Source of the DNA: an uncultured Bacilli bacterium
GTDB taxonomy: Bacteria; Bacillota_I; Bacilli_A; RF39; UBA660
Length of the DNA: 53,632 bases
Assembly (NCBI GenBank): GCA_934141615.1
Contig: CAKPCM010000001.1
Span: 1 to 53,632 of the forward strand
Direction: 5' to 3'
Shown: one piece after another, positions 24,251 through 32,752 of the stretch
Position numbering within the stretch: the stretch's first letter is position 1
Layout: every line of letters starts with the position of its first letter
Notes under the pieces: generated by a model
Seen by the model: the letters and a program-made list of their open reading frames with translations, nothing else
Database searches by the model: none
Told to the model about the DNA's origin: nothing
Made by a program: the position numbers and the translations under genes

Positions 24251-25564
24251 ATGAAATTACCAACCATCGCACTTGTTGGAAGACCAAACGTGGGTAAATC
24301 TACCATATTTAATAGATTGGTAGGAAAAAAACAAGCGATAATAGAAGATACTCCAGGTGTAACAAGAGATAGAATTTATGGAACCGGATCTTATTATGAT
24401 TATAAGTTTAACGTAATAGATACTGGTGGTATTGATATCGGTGATGATGCTTTTAATAAGGAAATTAAAATGCAGGCTGAAATAGCAATAGAAGAAGCAG
24501 ACGTAGTTATTTTTATAGTTGATGGAAAAGAAGGAATTACCACTAATGATTTAGTTGTAAGAGATATATTAAGACGAAGTAATAAAAAAGTTATTGTTGC
24601 AATTAATAAAGTTGATAATAAAAAGACAATGGAAAACATATATGATTTTTATGAATTAGGTTTTGATTATTATATACCAGTATCAGGTTCACATAACATT
24701 GGTATGGATGATTTAATGGATGAAGCAACTAGTGGATTTAAGAAATCATATGATGAGGAATATTCATCTGACGTTGTTAAGTTTTGTGTTATAGGAAGAC
24801 CAAACGTAGGTAAATCATCTCTTGTTAATGCCATATTAAACGAGGAAAGAGTAATAGTAAGTGATGTTGCAGGTACAACGCGTGATACCGTTGATACGGA
24901 GTTTAATTATGAAAAAAGACCTTTTGTTGTAATTGATACGGCTGGTATGAGAAAAAAAGGTAAGGTATATGAATCAATTGAAAAGTATAGCTTGTTAAGA
25001 AGTATGAAGGCAATTGATAGATCTGATGTTTGCCTAGTTGTAATAAATGCAGAAGAAGGAATTATAGAGCATGATAAACATATTGCAAGTTATGCGCTAG
25101 AAGCTGGAAAAGCTCTTATTTTAGTAGTTAATAAATGGGATACCATTGATGATAAGGATCTAGGAATAAAAGAGTTTACTAAAAAGGTAAGAGCAGAATT
25201 TCAATTTTTAAGTTATGTTCCAATCGTATTTTTATCCGCTAAGACAAAGAAAAGAATGCATACGCTTATGCCTTGTGTCATAAAGGCGTTTGATAATTCT
25301 CATAGAGAAATTAAAACTAGTCTTTTAAATGATGTTATAACGGATGCTGTATCAGTTCAGGCTCCACCTTCATATAAAGGTAAAAGACTTAAAATATACT
25401 TTACATCACAAACTGGTATTACGCCACCTAAGTTTACTTTCCATGTAAATAATAAGGGATTGGTGCATTTTTCATACGAAAGATATTTGGAAAACAAGAT
25501 AAGAGAAAACTTTGATTTTGAGGGAACACCAATAATATTTCAATTTAAAAACAGAAATGAATAA
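24251..25564 (+). CDS. der: ribosome-associated GTPase Der (EngA)
   Basis: 437 residues. Two GTPase domains in tandem: GRPNVGKST..DTGGI..NKVD in the first half and GRPNVGKSS..DTAGM..NKWD in the second, followed by the KH-like C-terminal domain (PPSYKGKRLKIYFTSQTGITPPKFTFHVN). Der is needed for 50S assembly. The ATG at 24251 follows GAGGTGATATAT and fits the family start MKLPTIALVGRPNVGKS; the longer frame from 24182 runs into ysxC. Lies after ysxC, another GTPase of the same process, but with its own promoter. Confidence 0.97.
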   Translation: MKLPTIALVGRPNVGKSTIFNRLVGKKQAIIEDTPGVTRDRIYGTGSYYDYKFNVIDTGGIDIGDDAFNKEIKMQAEIAIEEADVVIFIVDGKEGITTNDLVVRDILRRSNKKVIVAINKVDNKKTMENIYDFYELGFDYYIPVSGSHNIGMDDLMDEATSGFKKSYDEEYSSDVVKFCVIGRPNVGKSSLVNAILNEERVIVSDVAGTTRDTVDTEFNYEKRPFVVIDTAGMRKKGKVYESIEKYSLLRSMKAIDRSDVCLVVINAEEGIIEHDKHIASYALEAGKALILVVNKWDTIDDKDLGIKEFTKKVRAEFQFLSYVPIVFLSAKTKKRMHTLMPCVIKAFDNSHREIKTSLLNDVITDAVSVQAPPSYKGKRLKIYFTSQTGITPPKFTFHVNNKGLVHFSYERYLENKIRENFDFEGTPIIFQFKNRNE

Positions 25565-25570
25565 CAAAAT

Positions 25571-25609
25571 AAAAACAGATATTTTTGTAAAAAAATATTT
25601 GTTTTTTTT
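25571..25609 (+). terminator. terminator of der
   Basis: Stem AAAAACAGATATTTTT / AAAAATATTTGTTTTT with a 4-base loop and T-run. Confidence 0.88.
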
Positions 25610-25686
25610 ATTTGATACTATATTTCTACAATTTTTTTAAAAATAATTCATATAATAGATGGCTAAACGAAAGAAAGGAAAAACAT

Positions 25687-26577
25687 ATGAATTATTATAA
25701 GAAAATAAAAAACGAATTAATAAATAATGAAGTATATAAAAAAGTAAAGGATTATTCGAAAAATAGAAATGATTTAAATACGTATTATAAAGTTGGAAAA
25801 TTATTAAATGACGCTGGAAAAAGTTATGGTGAAGGAATTATAAAAAAATATTCTGATAAGTTGACCAAAGAATTTGGAAGAAAATATAATTATAGAAATC
25901 TATTTATAATGAGAAAATTTTATATTATTTTTAAAGATGAAAATGTGAACGCAATGCGTTCACAATTAAGCTGGACTCATTACAGAGAACTACTAACGCT
26001 TAATAATATAAATGAAATAAAATATTATATAAGAATATCAGAAACACAAAATTTATCTTATAGAAAGTTAAGAGAACGAATAAATTCTCGTGAGTATGAA
26101 AGACTAGACGATAAAACAAAAGAAAAACTAATTAATAAAGAAGAGATTAATGCTGGTGATTTAATAAAGGATCCAATACTTATAAGAAATAGGTTTGATA
26201 CTAATAAGATATCAGAGAAAATGCTAATGTCATTTATACTAGAAGATATACCAAGCTTTCTAAAACAACTGGGAGAAGGTTTTACTTTTATAGAAAATGA
26301 ATACCCAATAAAAATAGGAGATAGATATAACTACATATATATGCTTTTATATAACATTTATGATAATTGTTATGTTGTAATAGAACTTAAGATAAATGAA
26401 ATAAAAAAAGAACATATAGGACAAGTAGAAACGTACATGAATTTTATAGATAAAAATTTAAGAACGCTTAATCAAGGCCCAACCATTGGTATTATCGTGT
26501 GTAAAAAGAAAAATGGTTACCTATTTAAATACGTAACTAACGAAAATATTTATGAAAGAGAATACAAATTAGTATAA
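25687..26577 (+). CDS. DUF1016 / YhcG-type PD-(D/E)XK nuclease family protein
   Basis: 296 residues. The N-terminal DUF1016 domain has the patterns YYKVGKLLNDAGKSYGEGIIKKYSDKL, FGRKYNYRNLFIMRKFY and SQLSWTHYRELLTL. The C-terminal PD-(D/E)XK-like domain has YVVIELKINEIKKEHIGQVETYMNFID. The usual Asp-containing strand (DFYxDLVFYN) is here DRYNYIYMLLYN, so the first catalytic position is uncertain. Family members occur singly or near restriction systems. Start ATG 25687 after AAGGAAA; the frame open from 25612 lies in the der terminator. A 21-bp palindrome lies inside the gene (25944-25964). It separates der from the spore genes. Its first ~43 bases and last ~110 bases recur at 52343 and 53446. 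Confidence 0.85.
   Translation: MNYYKKIKNELINNEVYKKVKDYSKNRNDLNTYYKVGKLLNDAGKSYGEGIIKKYSDKLTKEFGRKYNYRNLFIMRKFYIIFKDENVNAMRSQLSWTHYRELLTLNNINEIKYYIRISETQNLSYRKLRERINSREYERLDDKTKEKLINKEEINAGDLIKDPILIRNRFDTNKISEKMLMSFILEDIPSFLKQLGEGFTFIENEYPIKIGDRYNYIYMLLYNIYDNCYVVIELKINEIKKEHIGQVETYMNFIDKNLRTLNQGPTIGIIVCKKKNGYLFKYVTNENIYEREYKLV
25944..25964. repeat. palindrome inside the DUF1016 gene
   Basis: TGTGAACGC-AAT-GCGTTCACA: perfect 9-bp arms with a 3-base centre, just before the codons for SQLSW. The other DUF1016 gene has an unrelated palindrome at the matching place (52651-52677). Confidence 0.9.
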
Positions 26578-26586
26578 ATTTAATTA

Positions 26587-26613
26587 ACACTCAAAAAAAT
26601 TAAGCATATATTA
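26587..26613 (+). promoter_or_regulatory. sigma-K type promoter of spoVIF
   Basis: AC (26587-26588), 16-bp spacer, CATATATTA (26605-26613), matching the sigma-K consensus AC-N16/17-CATAnnnTA. Late mother-cell expression would fit the known control of spoVIF in Bacillus. The motif is short, so chance is possible. Confidence 0.5.
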
Positions 26614-26631
26614 TTCTAGGAGTGATAATGT

Positions 26632-26877
26632 ATGGGAATAACCGATAGTTTTTTAAACAAGGTGGAAAAAAAGACCAACGTAAGTAAACAAACAATTTTA
26701 GATTTAGCTGACAGATTAAAAGGCGGTAATTTAAAAGATGAGTCTACAATTAGAGGAGTAATAGATGAACTTGCTAAATTAACCGGTAAAAACGTTAGTA
26801 AAGAACAGTCTGATAAAATAGTTAAAGCGGTAGTTGGAGATCAAATACCTAATAATTTAGAAAGTATGATAGATTAA
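26632..26877 (+). CDS. spoVIF: stage VI sporulation protein F
   Basis: 81 residues. FLNKVEKKTNVSKQTILDLADRLKGGNLKDESTIRGVIDELAKLTGKNVSKEQSDKIV matches SpoVIF (YjcC in B. subtilis), a small late mother-cell protein needed for coat assembly and resistance. Normal length, no membrane helix. RBS AGGAGTGAT; a second ATG at 26628 is out of frame. Neighbour spoIVA also acts in the coat, so this is a small sporulation cluster. Confidence 0.88.
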   Translation: MGITDSFLNKVEKKTNVSKQTILDLADRLKGGNLKDESTIRGVIDELAKLTGKNVSKEQSDKIVKAVVGDQIPNNLESMID

Positions 26878-26900
26878 GAAGATTTATTTCTTCTTTTTTT
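26876..26900 (+). terminator. terminator of spoVIF
   Basis: Stem AAGAAGA / TCTTCTT, 6-base loop, T-run. The last two bases of the stop codon form the start of the stem. Confidence 0.78.
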
Positions 26901-26901
26901 C

Positions 26902-26927
26902 ATATTTACATATATCTTACATAATAT
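26902..26927 (+). promoter_or_regulatory. candidate sigma-E promoter of spoIVA
   Basis: ATATT (26902-26906), 13-bp spacer, CATAATAT (26920-26927), resembling the sigma-E pair ATATT / CATAcAnT. spoIVA is sigma-E controlled in Bacillus, which supports the call; two mismatches leave it tentative. Confidence 0.45.
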
Positions 26928-26958
26928 TTAATGAGATTGAAAAGAAAGTAGGGATTAT

Positions 26959-28434
26959 ATGGAAAAATACGATATCATAAAAGATATATCAAAAAGAACA
27001 GGTGGCGACATATATCTAGGTGTAGTAGGAGCGGTTAGAACGGGTAAGTCTACTTTTATAAAAAAATGTATAGAAAACTTAGTTGTTCCAAATATTAAAG
27101 ATGAATACGAAAGAAAAAGGTGTTTAGATGAAATACCTCAAACAGCTCAAGGTAAAACAATCATGACGATAGAACCTAAGTTTGTTCCTTCTAATGCCGC
27201 AACTATTGCAATAGATGATTTTACCGCAAACATAAGGTTAATTGACTGTGTTGGATATGTTATTGATGCTGCAAAAGGATACGAAGATGATAATGGTCCT
27301 CGTATGGTTAGAACTCCTTGGTATGATGAAGAAATACCTTTTGTTGAAGCAGCAGAAATAGGAACTGAAAAGGTTATTAGAGATCATTCTACAATTGGTA
27401 TAGTAGTTACAACTGATGGTAGTTTTGGTGAAATAAAAAGAGAAGATTACGTGCCTGCTGAAAAACAGGTTATAGATGAACTTAAAGAAATAGGAAAACC
27501 TTTCATAGTAGTTTTAAACTCTGCTCATCCAACACATCCTGATACTGAAAAATTAGCAGAAAGCTTAAGAGATGAGTATAAAGTTCCTGTTTTGCCAGTT
27601 AGTGTTGAGGCTATGGGAGAAAAGGAAATATATAACATATTAAAAGAGGCATTATTTGAATTTCCTGTATTAGGTGTAAATGTTAATATACCAGATTGGA
27701 TAGCTTGTTTATCTTATAAGCATCCTGTTAAAAAAGAATATATCGAAAGAATTAAAGAAAGTGTAACTGAAGTTGATAAAGTAAGAGATGTTGATACAAT
27801 AATAGAACACTTTAATGGGTGTGAGGTAATTAGTAAGGCTTATTTATCTTCGGTTGATACTGCAGAAGGTGAAATAACGATAAATCTTGAGGCTCCAGAC
27901 GGATTATATAACGAGGTTTTAAACGAAATAATTGGAACTGAAATAGATTCTAAGGCTAAATTAATTAGTTTGTTTACAGAACTTAATGAAACAAGAGAAG
28001 AATTTTCACAAGTAAAAGAAGCGATTAAAATGGTTAAACAAACTGGTTATGGTACTTCATTTCCAACGATTAAAGACATGAAACTTGCAACTCCAGAAAT
28101 AATAAAACAGGGAACTAGATACGGTGTTAAATTAAAGGCAGTAGCGCCATCTATTCATATGATAAGGGTTGATGTAGAATCAACATTTGAACCTATAATA
28201 GGATCTGAAACTCAAAGTAAGGAATTAATTGATAACTTAATGAAAGATTATGAAGCAGATCCTGATAGCGTATGGAAAAGTGAAATGTTTGGTAGAAGCT
28301 TAGATAATATAGTTCAAGAAGGAATAAGAGGTAAGTTATCACTTATGCCAGATAACATAAGACACAAACTTCAAACAACATTAACCAAGGTAGTTAATAA
28401 GGGTTCTAATAATATGATAGCTATAGTAATATAG
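26959..28434 (+). CDS. spoIVA: spore coat morphogenetic ATPase SpoIVA
   Basis: 491 residues, the same length as in Bacillus. SpoIVA polymerises by ATP hydrolysis on the forespore surface as the basement layer of the coat. MEKYDIIKDISKRTGGDIYLG, the Walker A GAVRTGKST (24-32), FVPSNAATIAI, LIDCVGYVIDAAKG, HSTIGIVVTTDGSF and VVLNSAHP are all family marks. Its presence is strong evidence for true endospore formation. GTAGGG RBS before ATG 26959. A terminator begins in the last codons. Confidence 0.98.
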   Translation: MEKYDIIKDISKRTGGDIYLGVVGAVRTGKSTFIKKCIENLVVPNIKDEYERKRCLDEIPQTAQGKTIMTIEPKFVPSNAATIAIDDFTANIRLIDCVGYVIDAAKGYEDDNGPRMVRTPWYDEEIPFVEAAEIGTEKVIRDHSTIGIVVTTDGSFGEIKREDYVPAEKQVIDELKEIGKPFIVVLNSAHPTHPDTEKLAESLRDEYKVPVLPVSVEAMGEKEIYNILKEALFEFPVLGVNVNIPDWIACLSYKHPVKKEYIERIKESVTEVDKVRDVDTIIEHFNGCEVISKAYLSSVDTAEGEITINLEAPDGLYNEVLNEIIGTEIDSKAKLISLFTELNETREEFSQVKEAIKMVKQTGYGTSFPTIKDMKLATPEIIKQGTRYGVKLKAVAPSIHMIRVDVESTFEPIIGSETQSKELIDNLMKDYEADPDSVWKSEMFGRSLDNIVQEGIRGKLSLMPDNIRHKLQTTLTKVVNKGSNNMIAIVI

Positions 28435-28448
28435 TTATCATTTTTTTT
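28414..28448 (+). terminator. terminator embedded in the end of spoIVA
   Basis: 12-bp stem ATGATAGCTATA / TATAGTTATCAT (one G-U), loop GTAA, eight T. The stop codon lies in the 3' arm. Confidence 0.88.
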
Positions 28449-28548
28449 AAATTAAATCATGATAATTATAAAAAATGTAGACAAAATAAATTAAAATACT
28501 ATTGAATGATCATGCTTTTATGTTAATATATATAAGAGGTGTGAACTT

Positions 28549-28863
28549 ATGAGAGAATTACAAGAAAAGATAGAAAAGTTTAACAAAGATAGAGACTGGG
28601 ATCAATTTCATTCCCCAGAAAATTTAGCTAAAAGTATTTGCATAGAGGCGGGAGAATTATTAGAGTGTTTTCAGTGGAATAACGAATATGAATTAAATGA
28701 AGTTAAAGAAGAACTTGCTGACGTTTTAAACTATTGCATTTTAATGGCAAGCAAACTAGGCCTTGATCCTAAAAAAATAGTTTTGGATAAAATGGAAAAA
28801 ACAGCTAAAAAATACCCGATAGAAAAAGCAAAGGGTGTTAGTACAAAGTACACGAAATTATAG
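28549..28863 (+). CDS. MazG-like nucleotide pyrophosphohydrolase
   Basis: A 104-residue all-alpha NTP pyrophosphatase. The metal-binding pattern is EAGELLECFQW (ExxE) and EELADVLNYCILMASKLG (ExxD), with a C-terminal KYPIEKAKG. Enzymes of this size hydrolyse (d)NTPs to monophosphates and are thought to clean the nucleotide pool. Its stop codon overlaps the RBS of the helicase gene that follows (TAGGAGATG), so the two are made together. Promoter TTGAAT-N16-TAATAT at 28502-28529. Confidence 0.88.
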   Translation: MRELQEKIEKFNKDRDWDQFHSPENLAKSICIEAGELLECFQWNNEYELNEVKEELADVLNYCILMASKLGLDPKKIVLDKMEKTAKKYPIEKAKGVSTKYTKL

Positions 28864-28873
28864 GAGATGTTAC

Positions 28874-30640
28874 ATGAAAGCTACAAAACCCATAATAAAG
28901 TTAATTTCGGACACAAAAGAAGGTTTGCAAAACTTTAGATGCAATTTAAATAATAGTTTAAAATATAGAGAAATAGATTTGATAAATAATTATCCTGTTG
29001 TTTATATACATGGTTGGAAAAGAAATGGTAAGTTTGAGATATATGTTGGTGAATCTGGTAATTTTTTTCGAAGAACTAAAGAACATTATGATTTAATAGA
29101 AAGTGATCAGTGGGAGCATAATCTTAAAAATAATAAAGCTTTTTTATATGTAATAACACATGAATATTTTAATAAATCTTTGACGAAGGATATAGAAAAT
29201 AAATTAATTAAATATCTATCTAGTTCTAAAAGCGTAGCAAAAGTTTATAATGTAAAAAGTAATCCACAGAATAACTATTTTTCTCAAGATAAGTTTGACA
29301 GGATTTTTGCCAAAATATGGCAGCAGCTTAGAATGTATGATAATACACTGTTTTTATCTGAAAGTATAATAGAAAGCTCTGCAATTTTTAAAGCATCACC
29401 ACTTCATAAATTAAATGAAGAGCAGTTGCTAGCAAAAGAAAAGATGCTAGAAAGTATAGATTTGTGTTTATCAAAAGATGTTAATCATCAGTTGATTTTT
29501 GTTCGTGGAAATTCAGGAACTGGTAAAACTGTTTTAATGAGTAGTGTTTTTTATGATTTCATAAATATGAAAAGAAATTCCAAAAATAAAAATCCAGAAG
29601 TGGGCATTATAGTAAATAATAAGGAACAGGTAACTATTTATGAGGAAATCGTTGATAAACTAGACCTAAATATTAATGGTGAAAAAATGGTCTTTAAGTC
29701 AACTCAGTTTATTAACTTATTTAAAAATAAAAAAAATTCACCAGCTAAGAGAACTAAAAAATACGATGTTTTGTTTGTTGATGAGGCACACTTATTATTA
29801 ACTAGAAAGAATCAGGCATATACAGAAAATGAATATCAACTAACTGAAATTATGAAGTATGCAAAAGTTGTTGTGGCAATTTTTGATAGAAGACAAATTA
29901 TGAATGCTGAACAATATTTGGGAAAAGAGGAAGTTGATAAATTTATTAACATGGCAAAACAAAACGATAGTTTTATAGAATTAAATATTCAAATGAGAAT
30001 GAAAACAAGCAAAGAATTGGAACGTTGGATAAGGGCAATTTATACTGACGGAGTAATTACAAAAGCACCAAGTAATCGTGAAAAATACGAAATAAAAATA
30101 TTTGATACTCCAAAGAAATTAGAATCAGCTATTAGAAAAAAAGCAAGTTCCAAAAAAACACCTTTGTCCCGTTTAATTGCAACGTATGATTGGAAGTATA
30201 GAGAAAACTCTAGACCAAAAAATAAAAAATATTGGGATGTTACAATAGGGGATTGGGCAATGCCGTGGAATTATGAATTATCACAAGATTTAACTTATAG
30301 GGAAAAGCAAAATATCAAGAAATTACCATGGGCACAACAACCTCATACAATTAATGAGGTTGGGTCGATTTATACAATCCATGGATTTGACTTAAATTAT
30401 GCGGGAGTTATTATAGGACCATCTATTAAATATAGAAATGGGAAAATTTTATTTGATTCATCACTTAGTTATAACGATAAGGCAAAACAAAAGCGAAAAC
30501 TTCCTGATGGAACCAGTAAGAGTTTTGGAGAGGAATTCTTACAGAACGAATTAGGAGTTCTTTTAACACGCGGGGTAAATGGTTTATATATTTACGCTTG
30601 CGATGATGCTTTAAGAGAACAATTGAAAAAATCATTATAA
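28874..30640 (+). CDS. GIY-YIG nuclease fused to DUF2075 (Schlafen-like) helicase
   Basis: 588 residues. Residues ~40-75 show a GIY-YIG nuclease core: VVYIHG, YVGESGNFFRRTKEHY (Arg of the active site, His, Tyr). Residues ~190-588 are a DUF2075 SF1-type ATPase: Walker A FVRGNSGTGKTVL (~212-219), Walker B DVLFVDEAHLL (~298-308), NIQMRM, TIHGFDLNYAGVIIG and the terminal LGVLLTRGVNGLYIYACDD. The start is ATG 28874 after GGAGATG; the frame from 28835 overlaps the MazG gene. Nuclease plus helicase coupled to a nucleotide pyrophosphatase suggests defence against foreign nucleic acid or stress repair (inference). Confidence 0.85.
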   Translation: MKATKPIIKLISDTKEGLQNFRCNLNNSLKYREIDLINNYPVVYIHGWKRNGKFEIYVGESGNFFRRTKEHYDLIESDQWEHNLKNNKAFLYVITHEYFNKSLTKDIENKLIKYLSSSKSVAKVYNVKSNPQNNYFSQDKFDRIFAKIWQQLRMYDNTLFLSESIIESSAIFKASPLHKLNEEQLLAKEKMLESIDLCLSKDVNHQLIFVRGNSGTGKTVLMSSVFYDFINMKRNSKNKNPEVGIIVNNKEQVTIYEEIVDKLDLNINGEKMVFKSTQFINLFKNKKNSPAKRTKKYDVLFVDEAHLLLTRKNQAYTENEYQLTEIMKYAKVVVAIFDRRQIMNAEQYLGKEEVDKFINMAKQNDSFIELNIQMRMKTSKELERWIRAIYTDGVITKAPSNREKYEIKIFDTPKKLESAIRKKASSKKTPLSRLIATYDWKYRENSRPKNKKYWDVTIGDWAMPWNYELSQDLTYREKQNIKKLPWAQQPHTINEVGSIYTIHGFDLNYAGVIIGPSIKYRNGKILFDSSLSYNDKAKQKRKLPDGTSKSFGEEFLQNELGVLLTRGVNGLYIYACDDALREQLKKSL

Positions 30641-30654
30641 AAAAACAAATAATA

Positions 30655-30690
30655 AATGGAAGGTTAAAAATGCCTTCTTTTAATTTTTTA
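30655..30690 (+). terminator. terminator after the DUF2075 gene
   Basis: Short stem GAAGG / CCTTC extended by A-T pairs, followed by a T-rich tract. A weaker hairpin than the others here. Confidence 0.55.
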
Positions 30691-30725
30691 TAAAATATAC
30701 TATAATTATATTAGGTGAATTACTT

Positions 30726-31811
30726 ATGAAAAAAAATATTTTAATAGCATCATATAACTTAGATTTTGGAGGAATAGAAACCTCTTTAATAAACTTGCTT
30801 AAAAACATTAACTTTGATAAATATAAAGTTACTTTAGTACTTGAAAAAAAAGAAGGTGTCTTTCTAAGAGATGTTCCAAAAGACGTTGTTATAAAAGAGT
30901 ATAACGTAAGTGATACAAAAAACTTTCTTTTTAGAAAAATAGTAAACCTGCTTAAAAGAATTAAATGGCTTTTATTTAATTATAAAAGATATTATGCAAG
31001 TATATCTTATGCAACATATTCTAAGCCCTCTTCATTTTTAGCAAGGACCTCGTCTAATAATAAAACTTTATTTGTTCATAGTAATTATTATATGGCCTAT
31101 GATAAAGATATTAATAAGGTAAAAGAGTTTTTTGATGGGGTAAAAATAAATGAATATAATCATGTTGTATTTGTTAGTAACGAATCTAAAAAAGATCTAT
31201 GTAAGATATATAAAACAATAGAAGGTAAATCAGTTACGATAAATAACTTAGTTGATTATGAAAGAATTTTAAAGTTATCTAATAAAAAGATAGAAATAAA
31301 AAGGACTAATAAAAAGATTTTCTTATTTGTAGGAAGGTTAGATGAATCATCCAAAAGGCTTACGCTTCTTTTAAGAGTAGCAAATAAATGCAAGCAAGAT
31401 AAAGTAAAAGCTATGTTTTGGATAATAGGAAGTGGACCTGACGAAAAAAAATATAAAGATATAGTAAATAAAAACAAGTTAGATAACGTTGTTTTTATGG
31501 GAGCTAAAAAAAATCCATATCCATATATGAAAGCGTGTGATTATCTTATTTTAACATCGAAGTATGAAGGTTTTCCAGTTGTTTATAATGAGGCAATTAT
31601 ATTAGATAAACCTATTATTACAACAATAGATGTATCAGATGATTACGTATCAATTCCTAATAGATTTGGATATGTAGTAGATGAAAACAATATATATGAA
31701 AAGGTAAAATCTCTTTCAGAAAAAAAAGAAAAGTTAAAAGAAAAAGTTGACTATGATGCTTTAAATAAAAAAAGAATAAAATTAATAGAAGACATAATGG
31801 AGATGAAGTAA
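30726..31811 (+). CDS. glycosyltransferase family 4 (GT-B)
   Basis: 361 residues. IASYNLDFGGIETSLINLLK at the N-terminus and, in the C-terminal Rossmann domain, LFVGRLDESSKRLTLLLRVA, MFWIIGSGPDEKKY, VVFMGAKKNPYPYMKACDYLILTSKYEGFPVVYNEAI are the GT4 acceptor and nucleotide-sugar blocks (E..F..V..EA). It opens the large surface-glycan region; a TATAAT (30701-30706) precedes it. The next gene overlaps its stop (TAATG). Sugar and linkage cannot be told. Confidence 0.88.
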   Translation: MKKNILIASYNLDFGGIETSLINLLKNINFDKYKVTLVLEKKEGVFLRDVPKDVVIKEYNVSDTKNFLFRKIVNLLKRIKWLLFNYKRYYASISYATYSKPSSFLARTSSNNKTLFVHSNYYMAYDKDINKVKEFFDGVKINEYNHVVFVSNESKKDLCKIYKTIEGKSVTINNLVDYERILKLSNKKIEIKRTNKKIFLFVGRLDESSKRLTLLLRVANKCKQDKVKAMFWIIGSGPDEKKYKDIVNKNKLDNVVFMGAKKNPYPYMKACDYLILTSKYEGFPVVYNEAIILDKPIITTIDVSDDYVSIPNRFGYVVDENNIYEKVKSLSEKKEKLKEKVDYDALNKKRIKLIEDIMEMK

Positions 31812-32752
31812 TGATTAAATACAGTTTTATAGTACCAGTATATAATACAGAAAAATACTTAAAAAAATGTTTGGATTCACTTATTAATCAAACATATAAG
31901 AATTTTGAGATAATAGTAGTAAATGATGGTTCGACTGATAAAAGTAGTAATATAATTTCAAAGTATCAAAAGAAATATAAAAACATAATCGTAATAGATA
32001 AAGAAAATGAAGGACTTTCTATGGCACGTAATAGAGGTGTTCAAAAATCAAGTGGAAAATACATAATATTTGTTGATAGTGATGATTATGTATCAAATGA
32101 ATTATTAGAAGAAGTAGATAAAAAAATAGATGATAGTGATATCTTAAGATTTCAGATAGCAACGGAAGATGAAAACTATACAAAAATAAACGAATATCAT
32201 GAAGAGGGTTTTGAATCCATGTGCGGATATGATGCATTTAAGTATTTGTCGTCATATCATTTTGTTGAACCTGCTTGGTGTTATGTAATAAGAAGAGATT
32301 ATTATATAGAAAATAAATTTAGTTTTAAAATGGGCGTATATCACGAAGACTTTGGCCTTATTCCGTATGTAATTTATAAGGCAAGAAAGGTTAAATCGAT
32401 AGACTTTATTGGTTATTATTACATACAAAGAAATGGCAGTATAATGAATAATAACGATTACAAAAAGACTGTTAAAAAGGCCTTTGATATGTTAGAACAA
32501 TATAAAACAATGAGACTATTTGCAAAAAATATAAATAGAAAAAATAACTTGGATGATTACTTTTTAAGTTATATATCAAACTCTGTTATAGTAAAGGCAA
32601 GAGAGCTTAAGAAAGATGAGAGAAAAGTATATAAACATGAACTTATAAAATTAAACGTATTTGATGGAGTGCTTGTTAATACAGGAATAAGAAGATTTAA
32701 AAAATACTTAATGAAACATAATTTAAACTTATATTTAAAGGTGGTAAAATGA
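31811..32752 (+). CDS. glycosyltransferase family 2 (GT-A), first of a tandem pair
   Basis: 313 residues. The GT-A domain reads FIVPVYNTEKYLKKCLDSLINQTYKNFEIIVVNDGSTD with DXD as IFVDSDDYVS; CosE/TagA-like wall polymer enzymes start like this. The C-terminal ~120 residues are family-variable. Starts inside the stop of the GT4 gene and overlaps the next gene by 4 bases (ATGA). Very similar in layout to its neighbour, so a tandem duplication is likely. Confidence 0.88.
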   Translation: MIKYSFIVPVYNTEKYLKKCLDSLINQTYKNFEIIVVNDGSTDKSSNIISKYQKKYKNIIVIDKENEGLSMARNRGVQKSSGKYIIFVDSDDYVSNELLEEVDKKIDDSDILRFQIATEDENYTKINEYHEEGFESMCGYDAFKYLSSYHFVEPAWCYVIRRDYYIENKFSFKMGVYHEDFGLIPYVIYKARKVKSIDFIGYYYIQRNGSIMNNNDYKKTVKKAFDMLEQYKTMRLFAKNINRKNNLDDYFLSYISNSVIVKARELKKDERKVYKHELIKLNVFDGVLVNTGIRRFKKYLMKHNLNLYLKVVK

